The notes under the pieces were generated by a model. The model did no database searches and was not told the origin of the DNA. It saw only the letters and a list, made by a program, of their open reading frames with translations. From Micromonospora trifolii (lineage in GTDB: Bacteria; Actinomycetota; Actinomycetes; Mycobacteriales; Micromonosporaceae): a DNA stretch of 64,000 bases. The DNA is taken from positions 124,001-188,000 of the forward strand of contig NZ_JAKKFD010000044.1 in the NCBI RefSeq assembly GCF_022229005.1, read 5' to 3'. This document shows, piece after piece, positions 17,814 to 27,087 of the stretch (positions are counted from its first letter, which is position 1; the number at the start of each line of letters is the position of its first letter). Made by a program: the position numbers and the translations under genes.

Positions 17814-18713
17814 TCAGGGCAGCGCGGTGACGAGTGCTGCTGGCGGAGTGCGGAGTTGGGTGTCCTTGCTGGGTGGTGTGCCGAACATGCGGCGGTATTC
17901 ACGGCTGAACTGGGAGGGACTGTCGTAGCCGACGCTGAGGCCAACACCGGTGATGTCGGAGGGGCGGCTGGCGAGCAGGAGCCGGGCTTCTTGCAGACGG
18001 ATGCGTTTCTGGAACTGGATGGGGCTCATCCCTGTGACGGTCTGGAAGTTGCGGTGGAACGCGGAAACGCTCATGCCGGCGATTTCCGCCAGGTCCTCCA
18101 CGCGGAAGGCGGTGGCGTAGTTCTGCCGGATCTGACGCACGGCACGGTTGATATGGGCCAGTCCGCTGTCGGCGAGACCGAGCTGGCGGACGGCGACTCC
18201 CTGCTCGCCGCGAAGGAGATGCCAGAGGATCTCTCGCTTGACCATGGGAGCGAGGATCTTGCGGTCCGCAGGCTGCTCCAGCAGCCGCAGCAGCCGCACG
18301 ATGGCGTCCAGCAGTGACGGCGAGGCCGTGGAGACGGCAATGCCGGGTGATGCGGCGCGTGGGGTGGCCGGCAGGTCTCGAGGGTCGGCTTCCAGGAGGA
18401 GCTCGGCAAGGGCTGAGGGAGCGAGAGTCATGCCGAAGCCGAGGGTGGGCTGCCCGGTGTCCAGGACATGGCCGGTGACGGGGAGGTCGGCGGAGGCGAT
18501 CAGGTATTCGCCGGGCCCATACTCGTAGAGGCGCTCGCCCAGGGCGAGGCGTTTGCCGCCCTGGGCGATGACTGCGAGCACCGTCCCGGACATCCCGGCC
18601 GCCGAAGCATTCGGATGGTTGAACTTGCATACCCGGATGCCCTCGATCGCCGTGCTCATGTCGGGCCGCGCGTGCCGGTTGAGGAGCTCACGCATTTCGT
18701 CCAGGGCAGACAT
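17814..18713 (-). CDS. AraC-family regulator with AraC_N cupin domain
   Basis: A 299-residue protein. Residues 20-165 match the AraC_N (PF06719-type) cupin: GTVLAVIAQGGKRLALGERL, then YEYGPGEYLIASADLPVTGH. The C-terminal HTH pair is clear (EIAGMSVSAFHRNFQTVTGM; VGYDSPSQFSREYRRMFGTP). Regulators of this type usually control an adjacent oxidoreductase. The SDR gene immediately upstream at 18775-19533 points the same way, 61 bases away, so the two may form an operon. Confidence 0.93.
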   Translation of the reverse strand: MSALDEMRELLNRHARPDMSTAIEGIRVCKFNHPNASAAGMSGTVLAVIAQGGKRLALGERLYEYGPGEYLIASADLPVTGHVLDTGQPTLGFGMTLAPSALAELLLEADPRDLPATPRAASPGIAVSTASPSLLDAIVRLLRLLEQPADRKILAPMVKREILWHLLRGEQGVAVRQLGLADSGLAHINRAVRQIRQNYATAFRVEDLAEIAGMSVSAFHRNFQTVTGMSPIQFQKRIRLQEARLLLASRPSDITGVGLSVGYDSPSQFSREYRRMFGTPPSKDTQLRTPPAALVTALP

Positions 18714-18774
18714 GGATTAATTCTTGCACAAACCTCCACGCGGGGCCGCTGGCCCAGCAGGATTGGGCACACAT

Positions 18775-19533
18775 TCAGAGGTTCTGACCTCCGGAGACTT
18801 CGATGTCCTGCGCGGTGATCCACCGGCCTTCCTCGGACACCAACATGGCGATGACCATGCCGATGTCGTCGGGCTCACCGACGCGGCCGAGAGTGAAGGT
18901 CTTCGCCAGTTCCGGAATGATCTCCGGGTTCTTGCTGAACGCGTCGTCGGCGAAGCGGGTGACGGTGGCTCCCGGCGCGACCGAGTTCACGCGGATGCCG
19001 CGGGGACCGAACTCCTTGGCCATGTAGCGGGTGAGCACCGCCACGGCGCCCTTGAGAGCCGCGTAGACGGAGTATCCCGGTGCGGTCACCTGGGGCAGCG
19101 TGGAGTTGCTGGTCAGGTTGACGATGGCCCCGTTGTCGGCGAGGAGCGGCAGCAGGGACTGGGTGAGGAAGAAGGGCCCCTTGAACAGGCCGTCCGTGAG
19201 CCGGTCGAATTCCTCCTCTCGGGTGTCCTCGATCATCGCCATGCCGGCGAATCCGGCGTTGTTGACCAGGTGGTCGAAGGAGTCCCGCTGGAAGGTCTCG
19301 CGCAGCACCTGGGCAACGGCCTCCCGGAAGATGGTGAATCCCGACGTATCGCCGAGATCCAGGTGCAGCGCCACGGCAGTGCCACCCTGCTGCTCGATCC
19401 GCGCGACGGTGTCCTTGGCGCCCTGTTCGTTGGAGCTGTAGGTCAGGATGACGCCGGTTCCGCGCCGGGCGATCTGCAGGGCGGCGCTCTGGCCGATGCC
19501 GGAACTCGCACCGGTGACGACGGCTACCTTCAT
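18775..19533 (-). CDS. Short-chain dehydrogenase/reductase
   Basis: A 252-residue Rossmann enzyme from the ATG at 19533. The cofactor loop is VTGASSGIGQ (residues 6-15), the structural NNAG sits near residue 96, and the catalytic S/Y/K are in the stretch NSTLPQVTAPGYSVYAALKG. The end motif RWITAQDIEVSGGQ is typical of classical SDRs. The residues after the second strand (YSSNEQG) suggest NADP preference. It precedes an AraC_N regulator on the same strand, a common pairing for inducible carbonyl reductases. Confidence 0.93.
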   Translation of the reverse strand: MKVAVVTGASSGIGQSAALQIARRGTGVILTYSSNEQGAKDTVARIEQQGGTAVALHLDLGDTSGFTIFREAVAQVLRETFQRDSFDHLVNNAGFAGMAMIEDTREEEFDRLTDGLFKGPFFLTQSLLPLLADNGAIVNLTSNSTLPQVTAPGYSVYAALKGAVAVLTRYMAKEFGPRGIRVNSVAPGATVTRFADDAFSKNPEIIPELAKTFTLGRVGEPDDIGMVIAMLVSEEGRWITAQDIEVSGGQNL

Positions 19534-19875
19534 GGTGTGCCTCCTAGGGCGTGAGGATTCGTCGGAATCCGTGGGGAATGTGTCCCTTCCAGGAGACCGC
19601 TGCGCCGGGCCCGCGAAAAGAACGATCCTCTTCGCCTCTTGCCCAATCCTCTTGGGCAGACGGGGCATGGGCCGTGTCCGCCGCGCCCCCGCCGCTGCGC
19701 GCCCGCGCAGGGGTGCGTTGGCCCTTGCGTGGCTGCCTGGCTCGTCGCCGTGCTGCGCCTGCGCGTGCGCAGGATCGTGCAAGGATCCGCCAGGATGCCC
19801 CTAGCAGCCCTCCCAACGCGACGGTTGACTTGCACCAAAAGCCACTTCCGCCAGTTACGAGTGAGGCAGCCGACC
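19534..19875. other. Divergent intergenic region, no gene seen
   Basis: The 342 bases between the SDR gene (leftward) and the F420-type reductase (rightward) show open frames only as shadows, with Arg/Pro-rich translations. Both promoters must lie here. I see no repeat, RNA gene or convincing small CDS. Confidence 0.5.
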
Positions 19876-20337
19876 ATGACCGACATCGCGGACAGAAGCC
19901 ACGACGTGGGCGCGGTCAGGCGCGCTCTGGCCATCGGCCCGGGCTCGCCGCGCGAGGCACGCACCATCGACATCACCACTCTGGGCCGGCGTACCGGCCG
20001 CCCGAGGCGCATCGAGATCTGGTTCCACCATGTCGACGGCCGCTGGTACCTCAGCGGAATGCCAGTGCCCCGAAGCTGGCACGCCAACCTGTCGGCGCAC
20101 CCGCACTTCATCTTCCACCTCAAGAACGGCGTCCGGGCGGACCTGCCGGCCACCGCAGTGCCGGTCAAGGATCCCTCGGTGCGCCATCGCGTACTGTCCG
20201 CGGTCGTCGCCCTGCAGGACGACCCCGGTTTGCGCATTCGCGTCACCCAACGCCAGCGCCTGGAGGACTGGCTCAAGCACAGCCCGCTGATCGAGATCGT
20301 CTTCGACGACGAACGGCTGCGCCCTCCGCTGAGCTGA
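19876..20337 (+). CDS. Deazaflavin (F420)-dependent nitroreductase-type protein
   Basis: A 153-residue protein from the ATG at 19876. TIDITTLGRRTGRPRRIEIW is the hallmark N-terminal strand pair of the DUF385/DDN family of split-barrel F420H2-dependent reductases, and WYLSGMPVPRSWHANLSAHP contains the conserved W-x-x-N-L motif of the cofactor site. The family reduces quinones, nitro compounds or unsaturated lactones using F420H2, which actinomycetes make. It is a single gene followed by a stem-loop. Confidence 0.87.
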   Translation: MTDIADRSHDVGAVRRALAIGPGSPREARTIDITTLGRRTGRPRRIEIWFHHVDGRWYLSGMPVPRSWHANLSAHPHFIFHLKNGVRADLPATAVPVKDPSVRHRVLSAVVALQDDPGLRIRVTQRQRLEDWLKHSPLIEIVFDDERLRPPLS

Positions 20338-20345
20338 CCACCTGG

Positions 20346-20366
20346 GCCGGCTCTGGCAGAGCCGGC
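20346..20366 (+). terminator. Hairpin after the F420-type reductase
   Basis: Nine-base arms GCCGGCTCT and AGAGCCGGC flank a GGC loop, starting eight bases after the stop codon. There is no T-tract, as is common for actinomycete terminators. Confidence 0.6.
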
Positions 20367-20453
20367 GCGCCCGACGGCAGACCCAGGCAGATCAAGCAGG
20401 GTGAATCGGTGATTCCGCCCTGCGGATAGCTTCGCGACCGATACATTGCCGGC

Positions 20454-20816
20454 GTGGACACACCGCTGAGGGAACCCACCTTCCTGATCCTGACCGCGCT
20501 GGCCGGCGAGCCGCTGCACGGCTACGCCATCATCGGCGAGGTCACCACCCTCTCCCAAGGCCGGCTGTCACTGCGCCCGGGCACCCTCTACGGCGCGCTG
20601 GACCGCCTCGTCGACGCCGGCATGGTCGAGGTCCACCGGGTGGAGGTCGTGGACGGCCGGCTGCGCCGCTACTACCGCCTCTCCCCCGCCGGCGACACCA
20701 CGCTCAGCGAGGAAACCGACCGACTGCGCCGCAACGTCGAAGCCGCCACGGCCCGACTCCGCGACCGCTCCCGCTCCCCTCGGGCTGTGCCCCGGACTGT
20801 CGGTGGGGTGGCATGA
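20454..20816 (+). CDS. PadR-family transcriptional regulator
   Basis: A 120-residue winged-helix protein from a GTG at 20454. The N-terminus reads EPTFLILTALAGEPLHGYAI, with the PadR signature L-H-G-Y-x-I, then LRPGTLYGALDRLVDAGMVE for the recognition helix and a wing ending RRYYRLSPAG. The C-terminal helix is short, as in PadR-s1 proteins. Its stop overlaps the start of the membrane protein at 20813 by four bases (ATGA), so the two are co-translated. PadR partners of this kind are usually self-regulated membrane or transport proteins. Confidence 0.92.
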   Translation: MDTPLREPTFLILTALAGEPLHGYAIIGEVTTLSQGRLSLRPGTLYGALDRLVDAGMVEVHRVEVVDGRLRRYYRLSPAGDTTLSEETDRLRRNVEAATARLRDRSRSPRAVPRTVGGVA

Positions 20817-21811
20817 GGGACCTCGAACGCCGCTATCGACGGCTACTCCACGCGTACCCCCTGGGCTACCGACGGGCCCGCGGCGCAGAAATCGTCGGGA
20901 CGTACCTCGACCTGGCCGAACCTGGTCGCCGCTGGCCGTCACCGGCCGACGCCATTGACGTCGTGACCGGAGGCGTCCGCGAGCGGCTGCGGGCCGCCGG
21001 CGCGGCCGACCTCATCCCCGGGGTACGCCTCGCCGCCACCCTCGCGTTCACCACCGCGACCGCCCTCGCCGGCATCTGGACGGCAGCCGAGACCACCGCC
21101 GGCCAGGTGCCCTGGGTGGTGCCGACCTTCGGACCATTCGCCACCACCGGGATCATCGTCTGGACAGTCTGGCTGCTGGCCGCCGTCGTCCGCTGCCTTG
21201 CTCCAATCCGGTGGACTCGGATGACCATCGGCTTGGCGCTGCTGCTAAGTGCCGCCGCGCTGCCGGTCGGCGCCCTGGCCGGCCTACCGCGACCGCCGTT
21301 GTTCGTCCTGGTGCCCCAGGCCACGCTCGGCCTTCTGGCACTGGCCATGCCCGCCGACCCGCCACGGTGGCACCGGCTCGTGCCGCTGGTTGTCGCCCCG
21401 CTGGCAACATTGGCCGCAGCTCACGGGATGGTCGAGCGAAATACCCCCTACCGGTCCGGCGAGTGGGGCAACTTCCTGCCCAGGGCCGGCGTCGCGCTGC
21501 TGCTGACCGCCATGCTCACCGCCGCGATCCTCGCCCTGCGCCACGACACCCGAGGACTGTGGGCCCTGTTGACACTGCTCCCCCCGATCGGGCTGCTCGG
21601 CCTCTACCCGTTGAGCGAGATCACCGCCGACCTCGTCGGCGCCAGCTACCCCGACTTCCAGGTCGCCACCGCAACCGCCGGCATAGTCGTCATCCTCAGC
21701 GCGGTGACGTTGACAGCGGCGGTCGCCGCCCGCCGCGGAGCGCGACCAGCCAGGGCAGGCACCGTCACCGCCGCGCCGACGGCGGGAGCCTGTCCCACCT
21801 GCGGACGGTGA
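20813..21811 (+). CDS. PadR-coupled polytopic membrane protein
   Basis: A 332-residue protein. The first 65 residues are soluble and basic (MRDLERRYRRLLHAYPLGYR), a start seen in many actinomycete membrane proteins encoded directly after PadR genes. Seven or eight hydrophobic spans follow between residues 67 and 308. The tail ends in APTAGACPTCGR, a small C-x-x-C pair that could bind metal. No transport signature is visible. The ATGA overlap shows it is made with the PadR regulator and probably repressed by it. Confidence 0.82.
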   Translation: MRDLERRYRRLLHAYPLGYRRARGAEIVGTYLDLAEPGRRWPSPADAIDVVTGGVRERLRAAGAADLIPGVRLAATLAFTTATALAGIWTAAETTAGQVPWVVPTFGPFATTGIIVWTVWLLAAVVRCLAPIRWTRMTIGLALLLSAAALPVGALAGLPRPPLFVLVPQATLGLLALAMPADPPRWHRLVPLVVAPLATLAAAHGMVERNTPYRSGEWGNFLPRAGVALLLTAMLTAAILALRHDTRGLWALLTLLPPIGLLGLYPLSEITADLVGASYPDFQVATATAGIVVILSAVTLTAAVAARRGARPARAGTVTAAPTAGACPTCGR

Positions 21812-21902
21812 CAGCAGCAGGCGCGTACCGTCGGACATCTTCCGACCTGCGGCGCACACGGTCGGGATGGCAGACGGGGCGGCAGCACGAAAGGGTCACC
21901 TG

Positions 21903-22676
21903 ATGGCAACCGGGGACGAGGCGCCGGATTCGCGTCGAGGCAGCGGTGGGTTCCTGCGCTGGGTCGAGTTGACCGATGACGACACGGACGAGTCCGGCTA
22001 TCCGTTCACGCTGCCCGTCGTCGCCGGCCTACGGGCAGCCGGCCGGTTGGATCTGGACCCAGCGGTGACGTTCCTGGCCGGAGACAACGGCACCGGCAAG
22101 TCGACCCTGATCGAGGCGATCGCGGTAGCGGCCGGCTTCAACCCCGAGGGCGGATCCACCAACTTCCGATTCAGCACGAGGGCCACCGAATCGTCTCTCG
22201 GCGAACACCTCCGACTGGTACGCGGCACCAGGAAACCGCGCACCGGCTTCTTCCTGCGGGCCGAGTCGTTCTACAACGTGGCCACCGAGATCGACCGCCT
22301 TGGTGTCAGCGACGGCTACGGCGGCACCAGCCTGCACGAACGATCCCACGGTGAGTCGTTCCTCGACCTGGCCACCCACCGGTTCAAGCCCCAAGGCCTC
22401 TACCTGCTCGACGAGCCCGAAGCCGCCCTGTCCGTGCACGGCTGCCTGGCGCTGCTCACCCACATCCACGACCTCACTCAGGCCGGCGCACAGTTCGTCA
22501 TCGCCACCCACTCCCCCATCCTGCTGGCCTCCCCCCACGCCCGGATCCTGCAGATCGAAACCGACGGCACCATCGGCCACGTCGACTACAACGACGCACA
22601 GCCGGTACTGCTGACCCGATCCTTCCTGGCCAACCCGCAGCGTTACCTGCACCACCTCTTTCACGGCGACAACTGA
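21903..22676 (+). CDS. AAA/ABC-type ATPase (RecF-like, YbjD-type)
   Basis: A 257-residue single-domain ATPase from the ATG at 21903. Walker A is AGDNGTGKSTLIEAIA at about residue 60, a signature-like region HERSHGESFLDLATHRF precedes Walker B GLYLLDEPEAAL at about 172, and the switch His is in FVIATHSPILLASP. This is the compact AAA_21/AAA_23-type ATPase found in bacterial chromosomes; relatives work in phage defence or DNA repair, but stand-alone copies like this one are uncharacterised. No nuclease or HEPN partner is next to it, so a toxin-antitoxin or OLD-type assignment is not supported. Confidence 0.88.
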   Translation: MATGDEAPDSRRGSGGFLRWVELTDDDTDESGYPFTLPVVAGLRAAGRLDLDPAVTFLAGDNGTGKSTLIEAIAVAAGFNPEGGSTNFRFSTRATESSLGEHLRLVRGTRKPRTGFFLRAESFYNVATEIDRLGVSDGYGGTSLHERSHGESFLDLATHRFKPQGLYLLDEPEAALSVHGCLALLTHIHDLTQAGAQFVIATHSPILLASPHARILQIETDGTIGHVDYNDAQPVLLTRSFLANPQRYLHHLFHGDN

Positions 22677-22683
22677 CCCCGGC

Positions 22684-23151
22684 TCAGCGGCCGCCCAGCA
22701 CCAGGCGGCGGGACGTGGACTCAACAGGTGATTTCCCGTGGGTCGCGTTCGGCCACCACGTTCGACAGGGTGACCAGACCGGTGGATCCGCGATCGTCGG
22801 GGACCGCCACTGCGTCATCTCCGGCCGGCCCGCCGGCAGCACCGGCGCGAGAAGCTCGAAGAGCCGGTTCGCCTGCTCCGGCCCGTACTCGTCCCAGGTT
22901 TCCGTCGCCAGGAGCCACCAGCCACCCGCAGCGAGCGGCTCCACATCAACGAACGTCCCGGACGCGCGGAGGCGATCAGCACCGCCGACCCGCTCGGCCA
23001 TCTCGTCGCTGAGCACGGTCAGCCAACCATAGTTGCGCAGCACCTCACCGGGACGCTCACGGTAGTCAGCCGAGGATTGGCTGAGCGCCGCCTCCAGCGG
23101 CGTATCCGTCAGCGAACCCTGCGCCGCGACGGCAACCGCCACCGGAGCCAT
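22684..23151 (-). CDS. Hypothetical protein
   Basis: A frame of 155 residues from the ATG at 23151; the frame is open to 23280. The middle is protein-like (PGEVLRNYGWLTVLSDEMAE, then AAGGWWLLATETWDEYGPEQ), while the last 35 residues after PPVWSP look like out-of-frame sequence, so a frameshift near 22780 is possible. It ends seven bases from the stop of the ATPase gene and is convergent with it. I do not recognise the family. Confidence 0.45.
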   Translation of the reverse strand: MAPVAVAVAAQGSLTDTPLEAALSQSSADYRERPGEVLRNYGWLTVLSDEMAERVGGADRLRASGTFVDVEPLAAGGWWLLATETWDEYGPEQANRLFELLAPVLPAGRPEMTQWRSPTIADPPVWSPCRTWWPNATHGKSPVESTSRRLVLGGR

Positions 23152-23518
23152 GCACCGTGCCAGGTGGGGACACTGGCGGATCAAGGTCACCCGTCGGCAG
23201 CGCGCGCACAGCAGCGCCGAACGCACCGTGCAGTCGTTGCGGGCACAGCTCGAACCAGCGCCGCATCGCCCGGACCACACGCTCCCGCTCCGGGCCCACC
23301 GGCACCGTCAACATCGCCGTGCAACGCTCTCGTCGCCCACCGGCCATGCCGCTCCCGTCCTCCCGCCGCCCGTCAGCGGGCAGGCCCGAAGTCCGCCGCA
23401 GCCGACGGCGCCCCTGCCGGAGCGCGGCAGCAGAGCCGCACCCCGGCAGGGACGCCAATCGGGACTCACATCACGACGACAGGTGTCGAGAGCCTCCGAG
23501 GCACCCCGCGGCTCCAGA
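23152..23518. other. Intergenic region, no gene supported
   Basis: This 367-base stretch has only Arg/Pro/Ala-rich open frames on either strand. It lies between the possible start of the hypothetical gene and the end of the secreted lectin-fold gene. I see no hairpin or RNA gene of note. Confidence 0.4.
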
Positions 23519-24292
23519 TCAGCAACCGAGCCGCTTACTCGAAAGGGCGATGTCGTCAATCCAGAGGTCGAACTCGCCCGGCGTCGTGCCGCCCTGGTAG
23601 AGCTGCCAGCCAATCTTCACGGTGTCGACCGTCGGCAGGACGAAGGGAACATCGTTGCCACCGTGGTCGCTCGTGGACGCGGTCAGCTCCGGATTCGCCA
23701 CGCCATTGATCCACACGGAGACCCGGTTGTCCGCCGCGTCCATCTTCCACTCGAAGCACTGCCAGGTGTCCTCAGCGACCGGGGCGGACTCCCGCCAGTT
23801 GGTCCAGTCGCCGGTCGGACCGCCGTCGGCACCGACCCCCCAGAAGGTTCCGGGGACCGTGGGCGCGTACTGGCCACCGACCGGACGGACGACCTCCGCA
23901 CTGCCGGTGCCGGTCGCTTCCACCAGCGTGAAGTGCGCCCAGTCCGGGGCAGTGGGGAAGGCATCGACGCGCAGACGCATCCGGCCGTAGAAACGGTTGC
24001 CCGGCGCGGCGAAGTCGTCGACGCGCAGGAAGGCCCGTCCGTTGTCAACAGTGTGGACGTGCAGCACCTGGTTGCCACGGCGGGCACGTTCGACAGTGAG
24101 CGTGCCGTGGCGGGTGTCGACGCCCCAGTTCAACGTGCTGGGCCCCCCGGGAGGCAGTCGCTCGAAGTCCTCGCAGAAAAGCAGGCCACGGGGGCACGAG
24201 GGCGGGGAGGCCCCCGACGCACCGGCCGGAGCGCTGCCGGCTGTGGCGCCCAGGATCAGGGCGGCGCTGAACACCGCGAGAAAACTGCGCAT
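23519..24292 (-). CDS. Secreted concanavalin-like (Cip1/polysaccharide-lyase-like) protein
   Basis: A 257-residue protein from the ATG at 24292, which has GGAGG six bases upstream; another ATG six bases earlier overlaps that site and is less likely. Residues 1-26 are a Sec signal (RSFLAVFSAALILGATAGSA). The mature protein is beta-rich: LLFCEDFERLPPGGPSTLNW, RFYGRMRLRVDAFPTAPDWA, then TWQCFEWKMDAADNRVSVWI and GEFDLWIDDIALSS. This jelly-roll pattern is like Cip1 or polysaccharide-lyase family 20-type proteins. It is divergent from the GH44 cellulase across a region with a CebR-like operator, so it probably binds or cleaves plant polysaccharide outside the cell. Confidence 0.75.
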   Translation of the reverse strand: MRSFLAVFSAALILGATAGSAPAGASGASPPSCPRGLLFCEDFERLPPGGPSTLNWGVDTRHGTLTVERARRGNQVLHVHTVDNGRAFLRVDDFAAPGNRFYGRMRLRVDAFPTAPDWAHFTLVEATGTGSAEVVRPVGGQYAPTVPGTFWGVGADGGPTGDWTNWRESAPVAEDTWQCFEWKMDAADNRVSVWINGVANPELTASTSDHGGNDVPFVLPTVDTVKIGWQLYQGGTTPGEFDLWIDDIALSSKRLGC

Positions 24293-24605
24293 TGTCATCC
24301 TCCAAGACGGCTGGCTCCCCACCACAGGGGCCGGGCCAGCAGGAACGTTCGGGCCATGCGACGCTGAGATGCTTCCGCGCACGACCGCATCAGCCGTATC
24401 CATCGATGCTCGTCACTATATGCGAAGAGGTTGGCTTCGGTCGGCCCGCAGCCGGCCGACAGTCGAGTCCGACCTGACGTTGCCCGGGTGCAACCACGAG
24501 CAGCGGCGCGACTCGCTGCACCGACTCCCTGCACAGGTCCAATCGAACCGACGCGATCGACAAGAGTCTTCGGCGTTGACTCAGAGCCAGGAAAGCGCAA
24601 CGCTG

Positions 24606-24619
24606 TGGAAGCGCTCCCA
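24606..24619. promoter_or_regulatory. CebR-like cellulose-utilisation operator
   Basis: TGGAAGCGCTCCCA matches the Streptomyces CebR box TGGGAGCGCTCCCA at 13 of 14 positions and lies 25 bases before the GH44 start codon. CebR is a LacI-type repressor released by cello-oligosaccharides. The remaining 24293-24643 region holds the divergent promoters and shows no gene. Confidence 0.8.
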
Positions 24620-24643
24620 TCGTCGAGCTCCTATTCGAAAGGA

Positions 24644-26920
24644 ATGCTCGTGCGACCCACAACAGCTCTACTCCCGGTCGTGCTCGCCACGGCCCTCGGC
24701 GGTCTGGCCCTGCCGGAACCCGCCCTGGCCGCGGCCGGCCCGGCACTGGCCGTGGACACCACCGCAGCCCGGCACCAGATCAGCCCGTACATCTACGGCA
24801 TGAACTTCGCCGACGAGGCCCTCGCCCGCGACCTGCGGCTGCCGGTGCACCGCTACGGCGGCAACGCCACCACCCGCTACAACTTCCGAGCCGACACCAC
24901 CAACCGCGCGGCGGACTGGTACTTCGAGAACATCCCCAACGACAACCCCAGCCCCGATGACCTCCCGGAGGGCTCGGAGACCGACCGGTTCGTGCAGCAG
25001 AACAAGGCCACCGGCGCCGCCACTGTCATGACAATGCCGATGCTCGGCTGGATCGCCAAGGACCGGTCGCGGGCGTGCGGCTTCAGCGTCGCCAAGTACG
25101 GCCCCCAGCAGTCCACCGACCCCTGGGCACCGGACTGCGGCAACGGCACGAAGCCGGACGGATCACCGGTCACCGGCAACGATCCGGAGGACACCAGCGT
25201 CGCCGTCGGTCCGGAGTACGCCACCGACTTCGTCAACCACCTCAAGGGGCAGTTCGGCGGCGCCGCCGACGGCGGGGTCCAGTTCTACAACCTGGACAAC
25301 GAGCCGGACCTGTGGCACTCCACCCACCGCGACGTCCGCCCGACCGGACTGGGCTACGACGAGCTCCGCGACCGCACCTACGAGTACGCCGCCGCGATCA
25401 AGGCCGCCGACCCCGGCGCGAAGACACTCGGTCCCGTCGGCTGGGGCCTGAACTCGATCCTCTACTCGGGCCTCGACCAGGACACCTGCTCGCGCACCGG
25501 CTGCTGGTCGAACCCACCGGACAAGGCCGCGCACGGCGGCCAGGACCTCGGCCCGTGGTACCTGGACCGGATGCGCGAGTACGAGCAGCAGCACGGCACA
25601 CGCATCCTCGACTACTTCGACGTACACCTCTACCCACAGCAGTCCGGCGTGTTGGGCGACGCGGCCGGCGACGCCGACACCCAGGCGCTACGACTGCGCT
25701 CGACCCGCCAACTCTGGGACCCGACCTACGTGGACGAGAGCTGGATCAACAGTCCGGTCCGGTACATCCCGCGCCTGCGCGAGCTGGTCGACCAGCACTA
25801 CCCGGGCACGAAGATCGCGATGACCGAGTACAACTGGGGCGCCCACGGGTCGCTCAACGGCGCGCTCGCCCAGGCTGACGTACTCGGCATCTTCGGCCGC
25901 GAAGGACTCGACCTGGCCACCCTCTGGACCGCACCCACGGCCGAGCAGCCAGTGGCCAACGCGTTCCGCGTCTACCGCAACTACGACGGCAAAGGCGGCG
26001 CGTTCGGCGAAACCTCCGTCCAGGCAACCAGCGCCGACCAGGGCAAGCTGGCCGTGTACGCCGCCGAACGGAACGCCGACAAGGCACTCACAGTGGTCGT
26101 CGTCAACAAGACCGGCGACGACCTGACCAGCCCTGTCGCCCTCACCGGCGCCTCCGCCAGCACCGCCCAGGTCTACCGTTACAGCGAGGCGAACCTCACC
26201 GGCGTCGTCCGAGAGGCCGACCAGCCGGTCACCGCCAGCGGCCTCACAGCCACCTTCCCGGCCAACTCGATCACCCACCTGGTGCTGCCGCGCGACACCA
26301 CACCAGGCGACACCCAGGCACCGACCACCCCGGGCAAGCCCACCGCCGGCACGATCACCGGCGACAGCGTCGCGCTGACCTGGACGCCGTCCACCGACGA
26401 CACCGCCGTCACCGGCTACGACGTGCACCGGGTCGACACCACCGGCACCGTGAAGGTGGGCAGCGCCACCGGCACCACGTACACCGTCACCGGGCTGACG
26501 CCGGACACCCCGTACACCTTCGTGGTCACCGCCCGCGACGCGGCGGGCAACGTCTCGGCGGCCTCACCTGGCCTGACCGTGCGGACCGCGCCCACCGCCC
26601 CGACCGTCGGCTGCACTGTCGGCTACACGGCGAACAGTTGGCCGGGCGGCTTCACCGCGACCGTGACGATCAAGAACACCGGCACCACCGCGATCGACGG
26701 CTGGAAACTCGGCTTCGACTTCCCCACCACCGGCCAGAAGGTCGGCCAGGGCTGGTCGGCCACCTGGAAACAGACCGGAACGAAGGTCACCGCAGACAGC
26801 ATGAGCTGGAATGGCAAACTCGCCCCCGGCGCATCCACCAGCACCGGCTTCAACGGCACGTGGAGCGGCACCAACCCGTCGCCAACCGCCTTCAACCTCA
26901 ACGGTCAACGCTGCGGATGA
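24644..26920 (+). CDS. Secreted GH44 endoglucanase with Fn3 and CBM2
   Basis: A 758-residue enzyme from the ATG at 24644 (GAAAGGA before it). Residues 1-29 are a signal peptide ending A-L-A-A-A. Residues 30-545 match glycoside hydrolase family 44: YIYGMNFADEALARDLRLPV, YGGNATTRYNF, an acid/base Glu in FYNLDNEPDLWHSTH (about 217) and a nucleophile Glu in IAMTEYNWGAHG (about 393). A Thr/Pro linker leads to an Fn3 domain (about 558-650) and a C-terminal CBM2 (about 660-758) with the paired Trp positions and terminal cysteines (TVGCTVGYTANSWPGGF; LNGQRC). It hydrolyses cellulose, xyloglucan or mannan outside the cell. The upstream CebR box predicts cellobiose induction. Confidence 0.95.
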   Translation: MLVRPTTALLPVVLATALGGLALPEPALAAAGPALAVDTTAARHQISPYIYGMNFADEALARDLRLPVHRYGGNATTRYNFRADTTNRAADWYFENIPNDNPSPDDLPEGSETDRFVQQNKATGAATVMTMPMLGWIAKDRSRACGFSVAKYGPQQSTDPWAPDCGNGTKPDGSPVTGNDPEDTSVAVGPEYATDFVNHLKGQFGGAADGGVQFYNLDNEPDLWHSTHRDVRPTGLGYDELRDRTYEYAAAIKAADPGAKTLGPVGWGLNSILYSGLDQDTCSRTGCWSNPPDKAAHGGQDLGPWYLDRMREYEQQHGTRILDYFDVHLYPQQSGVLGDAAGDADTQALRLRSTRQLWDPTYVDESWINSPVRYIPRLRELVDQHYPGTKIAMTEYNWGAHGSLNGALAQADVLGIFGREGLDLATLWTAPTAEQPVANAFRVYRNYDGKGGAFGETSVQATSADQGKLAVYAAERNADKALTVVVVNKTGDDLTSPVALTGASASTAQVYRYSEANLTGVVREADQPVTASGLTATFPANSITHLVLPRDTTPGDTQAPTTPGKPTAGTITGDSVALTWTPSTDDTAVTGYDVHRVDTTGTVKVGSATGTTYTVTGLTPDTPYTFVVTARDAAGNVSAASPGLTVRTAPTAPTVGCTVGYTANSWPGGFTATVTIKNTGTTAIDGWKLGFDFPTTGQKVGQGWSATWKQTGTKVTADSMSWNGKLAPGASTSTGFNGTWSGTNPSPTAFNLNGQRCG

Positions 26921-26954
26921 CCTGAGAGACACCACTCCCCTACGGACAGGGCGG

Positions 26955-26988
26955 AGGGGTCCGGGGCGCAGCAGCGCCCCGGACCCCT
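26955..26988 (+). terminator. Strong hairpin after the GH44 gene
   Basis: Fifteen-base perfect arms (26955-26969 and 26974-26988) around a four-base AGCA loop, 34 bases after the stop codon. It is followed by CGCTCTCG rather than a T-tract. Confidence 0.85.
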
Positions 26989-27087
26989 CGCTCTCGAGCG
27001 ACGGCCCGGGCCAATCCCGCGACAGGAGAACAACCGTGAGTACGCCGACTCATGCTCGGCCGAGTTGAGCCATCCACGCTGAACCGC

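Noticed and set aside
21903..23151. A phage-defence pair made of the AAA ATPase and the next gene
   Set aside because: The neighbour is convergent, possibly frameshifted, and has no nuclease or HEPN motif.
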